Assembly: GCF_000146165.2 (NCBI RefSeq)
Contig: NC_004347.2
Span: 4,449,029-4,513,028 of the forward strand
Length of the DNA stretch: 64,000 nt
Source of the DNA: Shewanella oneidensis MR-1
GTDB lineage: Bacteria > Pseudomonadota > Gammaproteobacteria > Enterobacterales > Shewanellaceae
Direction: 5' to 3'
Made by a program: the position numbers and the translations under genes
Notes under the pieces: generated by a model
Seen by the model: only the letters and a program-made list of their open reading frames with translations
Database searches by the model: none
Told to the model about the DNA's origin: nothing
Shown: positions 17,630 to 26,696 of the stretch, piece by piece
How positions within the stretch are numbered: the first letter of the stretch is position 1
Layout of the letters: every line of letters begins with the position of its first letter

Positions 17630-18364
17630 TTAGTGCTCTAAATATGGATTTAATTGAGCTTGTAACCGTTGTGGAGACTCACCGTCAGCGATACCAGTTA
17701 TGCCTGTTAGCGTCATCTCTTTAAATAAACTTAACTGATGTGCAAACGCTTTGTAACGATTTCCAAAGGGAAGGAAGATTATATTAGCCGCAGCAACCCC
17801 ATAAATAGTCGCAATAAATGCGACTGCAATTGCACCACCTAATTTATCAGGCGCATCAAGTAACCCCATAGCATGAATGAGTCCAAATACAGCACCTACA
17901 ATACCCATTGTAGGACAATAGCCACCCATTGCCTCATAAACTTTTACAGTTTGTTCTATGCCATGCTGTTCAAATTCAATCTCTTTTTCTAAGATTTCTA
18001 CGATATTGTCTTTTTCATACCCATCAACTAGCAATTCAAGTCCTTTATGTAAAAAAGGATCGTCAATTTGATCTATCTTATCTTCAATTGATAGTAAACC
18101 ACCTTTTCTCACATCGCCTGCGATTTCGATCAAGAATTCGGCACGCTCGTTTAAATCAGTTCGTAAAGGAAAAATGAGCCACTTAAAACGTTTCATTGAA
18201 GCGATAATGACAGAAAAAGGGAACTGTGCCACTGTAGCACCAATGGTTCCGCCTATGACTATCATAAATGCAGGTAGGTCTAATAGTGCACTTGGATGCC
18301 CACCTTCAATTAGATTCCCGACGAGGATAAAAACTAGCGCAACAATTACACCTATAAAACTCAT
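17630..18364 (-). CDS. motA: Flagellar stator protein MotA
   Basis: A 244-residue membrane protein of the MotA/TolQ/ExbB family. Four membrane segments are visible: two near the N-terminus (IGVIVALVFILVGNLI and MIVIGGTIGATVAQFP) and two near the C-terminus (GIVGAVFGLIHAMG and AIAVAFIATIYGVAAANIIFLPFG). The proton-channel Pro-Gly turn region YCPTMGIVGAVFGL is present, and a cytoplasmic loop rich in charged residues for FliG contact lies between them. GAGAG lies upstream of the ATG at 18364. It is first in the motAB pair on the minus strand. Confidence 0.93.
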   Translation of the reverse strand: MSFIGVIVALVFILVGNLIEGGHPSALLDLPAFMIVIGGTIGATVAQFPFSVIIASMKRFKWLIFPLRTDLNERAEFLIEIAGDVRKGGLLSIEDKIDQIDDPFLHKGLELLVDGYEKDNIVEILEKEIEFEQHGIEQTVKVYEAMGGYCPTMGIVGAVFGLIHAMGLLDAPDKLGGAIAVAFIATIYGVAAANIIFLPFGNRYKAFAHQLSLFKEMTLTGITGIADGESPQRLQAQLNPYLEH

Positions 18365-18533
18365 CTTAGACTCTCAATTAGTAAGCTGTAGAATGTTGAA
18401 CTTATGTATAACTCTATGTTTTAATTGTTTTTTGTTTGTGGCGAATTTTGTTCCAAAGTACACATTATAAGGAAAATCTACTAAATTCAAGATGTGAATT
18501 CATGTGTTCCAGTTTTTTATTTAAAATATGAGT

Positions 18534-19166
18534 TTACCTCAGGATATCTGAAACATTTTGACCCGTCACAAACAATCCCATACCTAAGAAACAGAACCAA
18601 GCTAGGGTAGCAATGGCCAAAAGATAACCCCAAATTATGAACATACCATCCCGCTGTAACATACCAATGCAAATTAATAGAATAACCCAAGCTGGTAGGG
18701 TGTTTGTAAATGGGATTGCGCCAAGGGGTAACATCAACAAAATAGCCACAAGGATGATTAATATGCCATTACAGCGATTGGTACTATTGCTTGTTAACAA
18801 AAATAGACGTGGTCTACTAAGATGATCAATTCGAGTGAGTAAAGCCGCTCCTTTCATCAAAACTAGTTTTATCTGTTTTGAACTAAAGTGACGCTCCATT
18901 AACGTTGCTGGTAACCACGGTCCTTTATTCAAGACGACACCAATTCCAATAAAAACAATCAGTAGGCCAAATGGTGTACTAGTGCCTGGGATTGATATAG
19001 GCAATAAAAATGGAATTGTCAATAGGATACAAAATAATAACATGCCTTGCTCCCCAACAAGGCACAGTAGATTACGTAGGCTGACATGGTCAGTTTCAAT
19101 TGCATCAGATGTAAACTGTAGCGCATCAGAAAGCTTTAATTGTGTATCTTTTGAGAGGTCATTCAC
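18534..19166 (-). CDS. ExoD-family membrane protein
   Basis: A 210-residue inner-membrane protein of the ExoD family (exopolysaccharide synthesis, named from Rhizobium). There are four or five hydrophobic segments, with the family-typical block TIPFLLPISIPGTSTPFG followed by GIGVVLNKGPWLP, and a second half repeating LLPLGAIPFTNTLPA. Translation starts at GTG 19166, supported by AAGGA 8 bp upstream; the nearby ATG is out of frame. The biochemical role of ExoD is unclear. It stands between motA and the pst operon with gaps on both sides, so it is probably a separate unit. Confidence 0.85.
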   Translation of the reverse strand: MNDLSKDTQLKLSDALQFTSDAIETDHVSLRNLLCLVGEQGMLLFCILLTIPFLLPISIPGTSTPFGLLIVFIGIGVVLNKGPWLPATLMERHFSSKQIKLVLMKGAALLTRIDHLSRPRLFLLTSNSTNRCNGILIILVAILLMLPLGAIPFTNTLPAWVILLICIGMLQRDGMFIIWGYLLAIATLAWFCFLGMGLFVTGQNVSDILR

Positions 19167-19418
19167 ACATTATATCCTTGTTTTATTAGGACCATTTTTA
19201 AAGGTTTCTTTCTGTTTTTAATGTTAAGCAAATTGGTTAGATTGTTATCACTTGTCTTCTCAATATAGCATTGATTTTCAATAGTATAAAATGTACCCAC
19301 TTTGTCCCGTTGCCTGTTCTTCAGCAATGCATCTCCTCTCAATATAGGCTATCTTACTCATAACATCCCTTTAGTTTGCTGGCTCTTGGGTATTTTTAGC
19401 TCATTTTTATTACTTTGA

Positions 19419-20168
19419 TTAGCCAAAATGGCCGCTAACGTAGCCTTGAGTGCGATGATCCTTGGGATTATTGAAGATTTGTTCTGTGTCCCCGTGTTCA
19501 ACTAATTCACCCATCCAAAAAAATGCAGTTTTATCTGAAATACGTTTAGCTTGGTTCATTGAATGAGTAACGATCACAATTGTGAATTTTTTACGTAATT
19601 CATCCATTAATTCTTCAATTTTATGGGTCGCAATCGGGTCTAAAGCGCTGGTCGGTTCGTCCATTAAAATGACTTCCGGCTCCATCGCAATGGCTCGGGC
19701 AATACATAATCGTTGTTGCTGACCACCCGATAAACCAAATGCTGGTGTATGTAAGCGAGTTTTGACCTCTTCCCATAATGCTGCACCGCGAAGGGAGTTT
19801 TCAACGACTGCATCTAAAACGGCTTTATCTTTGACGCCTTGAGCTTTTAGTCCAAAAGCAATGTTTTCATAGATGCTCATAGGAAATGGATTGGGTTTTT
19901 GAAATACCATGCCAACACTCATTCGTAGGTGTTTTACATCAATATTGGCATAAATATCATCACCATCAAAAGTTACTGTCCCGGTGATTTTGACTCCTTC
20001 AACTAAATCATTCATGCGGTTTAGCGTACGGAGTAAAGAGGATTTCCCGCAACCTGATGGACCGATTAAGGCCGTAACTTGGCGTGCGGGTATATCAATC
20101 GAAATGTCTTTTAATGCATGGTTTTCGCCGTAAAATAAATTCAAATGTGTTACTTCAAACTTGCTCAT
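19419..20168 (-). CDS. pstB: Phosphate ABC transporter ATPase PstB
   Basis: Cytoplasmic ATPase of the high-affinity phosphate importer. It has 249 residues, a normal length. The Walker A motif GPSGCGKS is near residue 33, the Q-loop is in [16 protein letters not shown] (a PstB hallmark), the signature is LSGGQQQR, Walker B is [13 protein letters not shown], and the switch His is in IVTHSM. It is the last gene of the minus-strand pst operon, 42 bp after pstA. No phoU follows in this window, although many proteobacterial pst operons end with one. Confidence 0.95.
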   Translation of the reverse strand: MSKFEVTHLNLFYGENHALKDISIDIPARQVTALIGPSGCGKSSLLRTLNRMNDLVEGVKITGTVTFDGDDIYANIDVKHLRMSVGMVFQKPNPFPMSIYENIAFGLKAQGVKDKAVLDAVVENSLRGAALWEEVKTRLHTPAFGLSGGQQQRLCIARAIAMEPEVILMDEPTSALDPIATHKIEELMDELRKKFTIVIVTHSMNQAKRISDKTAFFWMGELVEHGDTEQIFNNPKDHRTQGYVSGHFG

Positions 20169-20210
20169 TATTTAGCCTTTTCTATACATATTTTTGATGT
20201 GTTATTTCTA

Positions 20211-21074
20211 TTATTTGTTTAATTTAGTTGCAATGAGTTTGGTTGCTAGGTTTAGCATTAGCACCAATACAATCAAAATGGTCGCAGTTGCATAAGCTTG
20301 ATCCCATTCATTTTGGGTAAATAACTCTTGCGTTAATTTATATAAATGAACGGTCAATGTTCTGCCTGAGTCCATAACTGATTCAGGAATTTGAGTCACC
20401 ATTCCTGCAGTCAAAAATACTGGGGCCGACTCCCCGACGACACGGCCAGTACTTAAGATGATAGAGTTCACTATACCGGGTAAAGCACTGGGTAAAATCA
20501 ATCGCCAAATGATATAAATTTTACTGCAACCTAATGCATAGCCACCTTCTCTATAGCTCATAGGTACTGACATCAAGGCTTCTTCTGTGGTGCGAATAAT
20601 GACTGGTAAAATCAGCATAGCGAGGGTGAGCGCGCCTGACAAAATTGAAAATCCAAGACCTAGTTGTGTGACAAAAAAAGTCATGCCAAAAAGGCCGTAA
20701 ACTATAGAGGGTATACCCGCTAATGACTCGGTACAAAAACGAATGACTCTAACGACTTTACTAACAGGGGAGGCATATTCTGTTAAATAAATTGCGGTCA
20801 TGATGCCAATCGGTGCTGCAAATGTAAGTGAGAGTAATACCATGTAAACGGTTGAGACTATCATCGCCCAAATACCCGATATCTCTCCTATTCGCGTGTA
20901 AGCACCCGTAATAAATTCCCAGCTTACATGGCTTAGGCCATTAGCAAGAATGTGCCAAACGACCCATAGTAAGAACAGAATTGTTATCCCTGCTGAGCCC
21001 CAAATGGCGCAATAAAGCAGCCTGTCTTTGCGCTTTCTCGTTAGCATGGATATGGATTGTGTGAATTTAGGCAT
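20211..21074 (-). CDS. pstA: Phosphate ABC transporter permease PstA
   Basis: A 287-residue inner-membrane permease of the PstSCAB importer, with six membrane segments. The EAA-type cytoplasmic loop that docks PstB is visible (REGGYALGCSKIYIIWRLILPSALPGI). The preceding block ESLAGIPSIVYGLFG is the family signature shared with PstC. It starts 3 bp after pstC ends, so translation is probably coupled. Confidence 0.94.
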   Translation of the reverse strand: MPKFTQSISMLTRKRKDRLLYCAIWGSAGITILFLLWVVWHILANGLSHVSWEFITGAYTRIGEISGIWAMIVSTVYMVLLSLTFAAPIGIMTAIYLTEYASPVSKVVRVIRFCTESLAGIPSIVYGLFGMTFFVTQLGLGFSILSGALTLAMLILPVIIRTTEEALMSVPMSYREGGYALGCSKIYIIWRLILPSALPGIVNSIILSTGRVVGESAPVFLTAGMVTQIPESVMDSGRTLTVHLYKLTQELFTQNEWDQAYATATILIVLVLMLNLATKLIATKLNK

Positions 21075-21076
21075 GA

Positions 21077-21985
21077 TTAGTAAGCCTTCTTACGATTGAG
21101 ATACAACAGCGAACCATTAAGTAATACGATGAACGCGAGTAATACTATACCTGTTGCGTATAAAGCACTGGAGTGGATGCCTGTTGCATAAGACATTTCC
21201 ATCGCGATATTAGCGGTTAGTGTTCTAGCAGGTTCAAGTAACGATCCTGGCATTGCAGGAGCATTACCCATCACCATGATGATGGCCATGGTTTCGCCAA
21301 TAGCACGAGCAACACCTAAAATTACGCCTGTTAGAATCCCGCTTTTGGCCGCGGGGACAAGCACGTTAAAAATAGTGTAAATATGGGATGCGCCTAGAGC
21401 CAATGCACCTTCTTTATAAACCGATGGCAATGCACGTAATGAAGTTTCTGAAATGGTGATGATGGTCGGCAAAATCATGATCGCTAGAACAATAATCCCT
21501 GCCAAGAGGGTATTACCTGCGGGAATATCAAAAATAGCTTCTATTCCCGGAACAATAATAACCAACCCAAAAAAACCATATACTACAGAAGGAATACCAG
21601 CGAGCAGCTCAACTGCAGGCCTGACAAGATTTGCTAGCCATTTTGGTGCAAGTTCAGCAAGAAATATGGCGGTAAAAATCGCAATTGGAACCCCAATAAT
21701 TATTGCACCCGTTGTCGAGATGAGTGAAGCGATAATCATGGGTAAAATGCCGTATAACGCAGGTGGTAACCACTCCTTACCTAAAACGAATGAGATTACA
21801 CCTGCCTCTTTAAGTGCTGGTAACCCCTCGCTAAAGACAAACCATCCTATAGTGGAAACAGAAATCACGCCTGCCATAGCACAACATAGGAATAATATTT
21901 TGAAACTGGTTTCTATTAAGTCCCCTGATTTTTTTAAAAGAAGCGGCATTTTGGGCGCTTGGAGTTGAATCCCTGAATTCATCAT
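21077..21985 (-). CDS. pstC: Phosphate ABC transporter permease PstC
   Basis: A 302-residue permease partner of PstA with about six membrane segments. It has the same signature, VELLAGIPSVVYGFFG, and the EAA loop KEGALALGASHIYTIFNVLVPAAKSGI. I chose the first of two adjacent ATGs (21985) because AAGG lies just upstream. It begins 45 bp after pstS. Confidence 0.94.
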   Translation of the reverse strand: MMNSGIQLQAPKMPLLLKKSGDLIETSFKILFLCCAMAGVISVSTIGWFVFSEGLPALKEAGVISFVLGKEWLPPALYGILPMIIASLISTTGAIIIGVPIAIFTAIFLAELAPKWLANLVRPAVELLAGIPSVVYGFFGLVIIVPGIEAIFDIPAGNTLLAGIIVLAIMILPTIITISETSLRALPSVYKEGALALGASHIYTIFNVLVPAAKSGILTGVILGVARAIGETMAIIMVMGNAPAMPGSLLEPARTLTANIAMEMSYATGIHSSALYATGIVLLAFIVLLNGSLLYLNRKKAY

Positions 21986-22030
21986 GACACCTTGGTTATA
22001 AGTATAAGGTTATGTTATTAAGAGATGTTT

Positions 22031-22840
22031 TTATTTGGTAGGGCTGTAACCTTGCTCTGCGACGATGCGCTGACCATCGTTTGATATAATGAAATCTATA
22101 AAATCTTGTGCATTTTGATGGGGTTTATTATTCACTAATAGAATGAATGGTCTCGTTATTTGATATTGACCTGTTGCAATATTCTGATCTGATGCAATAA
22201 CGCCGTTTACTTTAATCGCACGTAAAGAATTATCTACTGAGCCAAGAGATATATAACCTATGGCGTAAGGGTTATTTGCGACGATGGTCTTGATCATGCC
22301 GTTACCGCTGCCAACATGAGCTTTAGGTGTAATTGCTGAAACTTTATGGCCATTAATTGTACGTTGAAGTTTCATGATTTCTTCGAAGGCGCCTCGGGTC
22401 CCTGAGCCAGCTTCACGTGTTACCACGACAATCGGACGTGATTCACCTCCAACTTCGCGCCAATTTTTAATTTCCCCACGATAGATTTTAGATATTTGTT
22501 CTTGAGTTAGGTCTTGTACTGGGTTGGCATTGTTCACTGCTGCGGCGATACCATCATGAGCAATCACTATTGCCTTGGTTGTATCATTTAGTTCATTTTC
22601 ATTTATATTGCGTGAAGACATGCCAATCATACTGGTCCCATTTATTGCGGCTTGAATACCTGCAGAAGAACCAGTGCTTTGTACCTCGACACTATGGGTT
22701 GTTATTTTTTGAAAGTTTTCAGCAAGCACCTCCATGAGGTGTGCAACGGAAGTTGAGCCTGATACGGTGACTGTAGATGCCTGAGCAAATGGAGCAACTA
22801 GTAAACCAATCGCTGTAAGCAGGTTAATATATTTATTCAT
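22031..22840 (-). CDS. pstS: Periplasmic phosphate-binding protein PstS
   Basis: Solute-binding protein that delivers phosphate to PstCA in the periplasm. It has 269 residues from the ATG at 22840 and a clear signal peptide (MNKYINLLTAIGLLVAPFAQA, cut before STVTVSG). Phosphate-binding elements are visible: the GSTSVAHL loop, GSSAG near residue 60 of the product, and TREAGSGTRGAFEE. I chose 22840 over the in-frame ATG at 22852 because only the former leaves a Shine-Dalgarno-like GAGAC at useful spacing. It is the short PstS type with divergent sequence, not the E. coli type. It is the first gene of the operon and lies behind a Pho box. Confidence 0.93.
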   Translation of the reverse strand: MNKYINLLTAIGLLVAPFAQASTVTVSGSTSVAHLMEVLAENFQKITTHSVEVQSTGSSAGIQAAINGTSMIGMSSRNINENELNDTTKAIVIAHDGIAAAVNNANPVQDLTQEQISKIYRGEIKNWREVGGESRPIVVVTREAGSGTRGAFEEIMKLQRTINGHKVSAITPKAHVGSGNGMIKTIVANNPYAIGYISLGSVDNSLRAIKVNGVIASDQNIATGQYQITRPFILLVNNKPHQNAQDFIDFIISNDGQRIVAEQGYSPTK

Positions 22841-22921
22841 TTCAAGTCTCATTGGAAAGAGTTAACAGAGAGCTCTTTCTGCTCTCTCTGTATGAAAACG
22901 TGCACATTAATACAAATAATT

Positions 22922-22939
22922 ATGACAATTTTATTACAG
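22922..22939 (-). promoter_or_regulatory. Pho box upstream of pstS
   Basis: Read on the minus strand, CTGTAATAAAATTGTCAT matches the PhoB box CTGTCATAAATCTGTCAT at 15 of 18 positions, with the two TGT half-sites 11 bp apart. It lies 82 bp upstream of the chosen pstS start. A weaker third half-site (TTTGTAT) follows. PhoB activation in phosphate starvation is the natural inference. Confidence 0.75.
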
Positions 22940-23490
22940 TTTTTATTACCAGTTTCGCTCTGAATGTTTTTTATAAGAAGGTAAATTTTAGTTATTGTGG
23001 ATAACTTTAGGTATTTTCATTTATAACTAACAAAAATGGCTTTAACACGCTGTTCTAGAGGGTGATGGGTGGCTTGGTTAAGACTAAATTCATGTTGAAG
23101 TAATGCCTGATGTGGATAAGTTATTTTTACAAATAGATGAATTTTTTATTAATTTTTGTTTACCATCTTCCATCGTTATATATTGGAAAATTACTTAATT
23201 ATGGCGTTTTTGAATTCAAATCAGTGAATCGCCTAGACTTAACTCGAGAGCCTTCTCTTCATCAGCTGGTTGAATGTACAAAGACATTCTTACGTGCAAG
23301 TCAGGTCAATGGCAGAACGCTAACTAACGTTCGAGATTGATCATATGCACTGAGCACGGCTTACGCACCTAGGTTGTAGACTGATAGCGGTGGGCTGATT
23401 AGATGCTGCGATTTCGTTAAGGCAAGGCGCTGCATTTATCACTTCATTTATTTTTACATCGACGTTTTAATCAAATTTTCACAATAGTAT
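22940..23490. other. Non-coding AT-rich stretch before IS3 copy 2
   Basis: No supported gene. A 67-codon open frame at 23137-23340 has no recognisable product or Shine-Dalgarno. The IS3 copy begins immediately after. Confidence 0.5.
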
Positions 23491-23557
23491 TGTTCTGGTC
23501 TAATCCCATCGGACACTTAATTTTGAGACAGTATGGTCAATAAATTAAGAGGTCTAT

Positions 23558-23848
23558 ATGAGTCTGAAAAAATCACATAAGAGTTATCCGCAGGCATTTA
23601 AAGATGAAGCCGTCTTGATGGTGCTGGAGCAAGGTTATAGCGTTGCCGATGCGGCAAAGTCTCTTGGAGTTAGCACGAGCCTGCTTTACAACTGGAAGGA
23701 AAAACACGAAGCCCTGCAACAAGGCATCACCTTAGAAGAGTCTGAGCGTGATGAGTTGAAGCGATTGCGTAGAGAAAACAAAGAATTACGCATGGAGAAA
23801 GAAATTCTAAAAAAGGCAAGCGCCTTCTTTGCGAGAGAAATGAAGTAA
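23558..23848 (+). CDS. IS3-family OrfA (copy 2)
   Basis: Identical 96-residue HTH protein to copy 1. Here the slippery heptamer is read directly: A_AAA_AAG at 23809-23815, in the orfA phase needed for a -1 shift. After the shift the frame is open through KKGKRLLCERNEVRFRF into orfB without a stop. Confidence 0.93.
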   Translation: MSLKKSHKSYPQAFKDEAVLMVLEQGYSVADAAKSLGVSTSLLYNWKEKHEALQQGITLEESERDELKRLRRENKELRMEKEILKKASAFFAREMK

Positions 23849-23907
23849 GATTTCGTTTCATCAAACTGCAATCTCACCTGTTTCCCATAACACTGTTATG
23901 TCGAGTA

Positions 23908-24717
23908 ATGAGTGTCAGTAAGTCAGGCTATTACGATTGGCATAAACGCCCTGCAAACGTGATAAGCGTTGAAACACTGAAGCTTTATCGCCTTGTTCGA
24001 CAGCTATTTAAGCAAAGTCGAGGCAGCTTAGGGAATCGTGAAATGGTGAAGAAATTGCGCAAGGAAGGCTACCAGGTTGGTCGCTATCTCGTTCGTAAAA
24101 TTATGCACCGCCTTCGACTCAAAGCAACCCAGCGATGTGCTTACAAGGTGACGACACAGCGAAAACACTCAGATGCAGTGGCTGATAACCTGTTAAACAT
24201 GAACTTTAATCCAGTATCGGCTAATCAGGTCTGGGCGGGTGACGTGACCTATTTAAAGACGGGTGAAGGCTGGATGTACTTAGCTGTGGTGATGGATTTA
24301 TATTCACGCCGGATTGTGGGATGGCGCATAGACAAACGCATGACCACAGATTTGATATCCAAGGCATTAATAAAAGCCTACAACCTGCGACAACCAGCGC
24401 GAGGGCTGGTATTTCACAGTGACCGAGGCTCGCAATATACCAGTAAACAATTCGGTAGGCTGCTATCGAGCTATGGTATCCGAGCCAGCATGGGTGATGT
24501 GGGTGCGTGTTGGGATAATGCCGTTGTTGAGCGATTCTTTGGTAGCTTGAAACACGATTGGATTTTTAAAGTTGCTCAACCAACAAGGGAGTTTATGAAG
24601 CAAGATGTGACGGCTTACATCAAATATTACAACTTGGAGCGACTTCATTCTGCTAATAACGATCTGTCACCTGTAGAGTTTGAGAATTCTCAAGTAAAAG
24701 TGTCCAGTTTGGGTTGA
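23908..24717 (+). CDS. IS3-family transposase OrfB (copy 2)
   Basis: A 269-residue DDE transposase identical to the other two copies, in the -1 frame relative to orfA. Intact catalytic residues suggest that the element is functional. Confidence 0.93.
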   Translation: MSVSKSGYYDWHKRPANVISVETLKLYRLVRQLFKQSRGSLGNREMVKKLRKEGYQVGRYLVRKIMHRLRLKATQRCAYKVTTQRKHSDAVADNLLNMNFNPVSANQVWAGDVTYLKTGEGWMYLAVVMDLYSRRIVGWRIDKRMTTDLISKALIKAYNLRQPARGLVFHSDRGSQYTSKQFGRLLSSYGIRASMGDVGACWDNAVVERFFGSLKHDWIFKVAQPTREFMKQDVTAYIKYYNLERLHSANNDLSPVEFENSQVKVSSLG

Positions 24718-24872
24718 CCAGTACAGTATGAACTGCATCAAGAGCTAGGAGACAAATGTCCTCTGGCATTCCCTCTTATCTCCCTATAATCCACGCCATG
24801 ACTTCGTAACTCGGTGCTTGAGCCTCTGGTTTTGGCTGCATGGCAGCACCGTTTCCTATCAGGAGCTAGCTA

Positions 24873-25424
24873 ATGAACATACTCGTGCTAAACGGGCACC
24901 CCAACTTAACCCAGTCTGTGGCCAATGCCAGCATACTTGCCCTTGAGGCTGAGCAACCGGGCTGGCATATCAATTCAGTGGCTCAGTTTGATGGGGATAC
25001 CGCCACGGAGCAGCGACAGTTGCTCGATGCCGATGTGATTGTGGTGCAATTCCCGCTCTATTGGAGCACCTACCCCGCCGTGCTCAAACATTGGATCGAT
25101 GAGGTATTTACTTATGGTTTTGCCTTTGGCCCTAATGGTAGCCAGCTCCAAGGTAAACCTGTCCTATTTTCTATCACCGCGGGGGCGACTGAGGACTCTT
25201 ACAGCGAGACAGGCTTTAACTTTTTACCCTTTAACGCATACCAGCAAGCTTACGAACACCCATTTCGCGCAGCCGCTGTCGAGATTATCGATACCATTAT
25301 TAGCTTTGAGATGAACTCCACTGCCGCCGAAGGTGGCAATAAGTCCAACACCCTTTCCCTTGCAAAGAACCATGCCGAGCGTGTGATTGCAGCCGTTAAT
25401 TCATATAAGGACCACTCAGAATGA
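24873..25424 (+). CDS. Flavodoxin-like NAD(P)H oxidoreductase
   Basis: A 183-residue member of the flavodoxin_2 family (NQO/MdaB/KefF type), which uses FMN or FAD to reduce quinones or similar acceptors. The nucleotide-binding start MNILVLNGHPN, the FPLYWSTYPAVLKHWIDEVFTYGFAFG block that contacts the flavin, and GKPVLFSITAGATEDSY are all present. AGGAG lies upstream. Its last codons overlap the nupC start (ATGA), so the two are translationally coupled. Base composition is core-like. Confidence 0.88.
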   Translation: MNILVLNGHPNLTQSVANASILALEAEQPGWHINSVAQFDGDTATEQRQLLDADVIVVQFPLYWSTYPAVLKHWIDEVFTYGFAFGPNGSQLQGKPVLFSITAGATEDSYSETGFNFLPFNAYQQAYEHPFRAAAVEIIDTIISFEMNSTAAEGGNKSNTLSLAKNHAERVIAAVNSYKDHSE

Positions 25425-26626
25425 TCCAGTCCATCCTTGGTATTTTTGTACTCTTAGGCGTTGGTTTGCTGTTTTCTGACAACCGCAGTTTGATCAGCTG
25501 GCGCGCCGTTATCGGTGCATTTGGCATTATCATCGCGCTCGCTTTTTTTGTGCTGGCAACCGAGATCGGTGCCGATGTGCTACTGGCCGTATCGAATACC
25601 GTAGGCAAAGTCTTTGGTTATGGTACTGAAGGGATTAAATTTGCCTTTGGCAGCTTAGTCAATTTCAGTGTTGAAGGCATTGGTTTTGTCTGGGCATTAC
25701 AGGTATTACCGCAAATTATCTTTACTGCCGCACTCACCTCTTTGCTGTACTACTTAGGCATTATGCAGTGGTTTGTGTTGATTATTGGTGGCAGTTTGCA
25801 AAAGGTGCTCGGCACATCACGGGCGGAGTCAATGAATGCAGCGGGCAATATTATTCTCGGTCAAACCGAAGCACCGTTACTGATCAAGCCCTACCACCGC
25901 GTCCTCACCCGCGCGCAAATTTTTGCGGTGATGGTCGGTGGATTGTCTTCGATTGCTGGCTCCATTTTAGCGGGCCTTGCGGGGATGGGCGTTGCACTTA
26001 ACTATCTAATTATGGCTTGCTTTATGTCCGCTCCAGCGGGGTTGATGTTCGCGAAGTTGCTTATCCCAGAAACCGAGCCAACCGTTAACGAAGTGCCAGA
26101 ATTACCCGATGATGAAAAGCCGAGCAGCTTTATTGATGCCATAGCCAAAGGTGCCATTGCTGGTATGGGAATCGCTGCCATCGTCGGCGCAGTCATTATT
26201 GCCTGTATTGGCCTCATGGCCTTGTTGAACGGCGGATTGGGTGCGATTGGTGAACTGTTTGGTATGCCAACCTTAACCGTAGATATGATCCTCGGCACCT
26301 TGTTTGCGCCAGTAGCTTGGTTGATTGGTATTCCTTGGGTCGAAGCAAGCACAGCCGGCGCCTTCCTAGGGCAAAAAATCGCCATGAATGAGTTTGTTGC
26401 CTTCGCCAATATGGGCAATGTGGAACTGTCTGCACGTAGTAATGCCATTATGACCATTGCCCTGTGTGGCTTTGCCAATATCGGCTCAGTAGCCATGGTG
26501 TGTGGCGCCCTGAGTAAAATGATCCCGCAACGTGCAGGGCTGATTGGCCAGCTGGGGATGAAAGTACTGCTCGCGGCAACGTTAGCAAACTTAATGAATG
26601 CTGCAATTGTCAGTTTGTTTATCTAA
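25421..26626 (+). CDS. nupC: NupC-type concentrative nucleoside transporter
   Basis: A 401-residue inner-membrane nucleoside:cation symporter of the CNT family. The central blocks are typical: MNAAGNIILGQTEAPLLIKPY (substrate site), then SSIAGSILAGLAGMGV, and in the C-terminal half CGFANIGSVAMVCGAL. It uses ATG 25421, overlapping the stop of the upstream oxidoreductase gene. A nucleoside phosphorylase gene follows, so import and phosphorolysis are encoded together. Confidence 0.94.
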   Translation: MIQSILGIFVLLGVGLLFSDNRSLISWRAVIGAFGIIIALAFFVLATEIGADVLLAVSNTVGKVFGYGTEGIKFAFGSLVNFSVEGIGFVWALQVLPQIIFTAALTSLLYYLGIMQWFVLIIGGSLQKVLGTSRAESMNAAGNIILGQTEAPLLIKPYHRVLTRAQIFAVMVGGLSSIAGSILAGLAGMGVALNYLIMACFMSAPAGLMFAKLLIPETEPTVNEVPELPDDEKPSSFIDAIAKGAIAGMGIAAIVGAVIIACIGLMALLNGGLGAIGELFGMPTLTVDMILGTLFAPVAWLIGIPWVEASTAGAFLGQKIAMNEFVAFANMGNVELSARSNAIMTIALCGFANIGSVAMVCGALSKMIPQRAGLIGQLGMKVLLAATLANLMNAAIVSLFI

Positions 26627-26637
26627 GTATTCCCTTC

Positions 26638-26668
26638 GCGGTAGCCCGATAAAACTTAGGGCTACCGC
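26638..26668. repeat. Intergenic hairpin between nupC and the phosphorylase gene
   Basis: A perfect 10-bp stem pairs GCGGTAGCCC with GGGCTACCGC around an 11-nt loop. No T run follows, so it is more likely an mRNA-stabilising or REP-like hairpin than a terminator. Confidence 0.6.
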
Positions 26669-26696
26669 CAAGCTAAGTAATTGATAAAGGTCAACA

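Larger units (their letters stand above)
23491..24725 (+). mobile_element. IS3-family element, copy 2
   Basis: A 1235-bp element in the opposite orientation to copies 1 and 3. Its own 4-bp target duplication GTAT (23487-23490 and 24726-24729) marks an independent insertion. The ends are TGTTCTGGTC at the orfA side and, read inward, TGTACTGGTC at the orfB side. Confidence 0.95.

Noticed and set aside
23137-23340. A 67-codon open frame before IS3 copy 2
   Set aside because: No Shine-Dalgarno, no known domain, and compositionally like the surrounding non-coding DNA.
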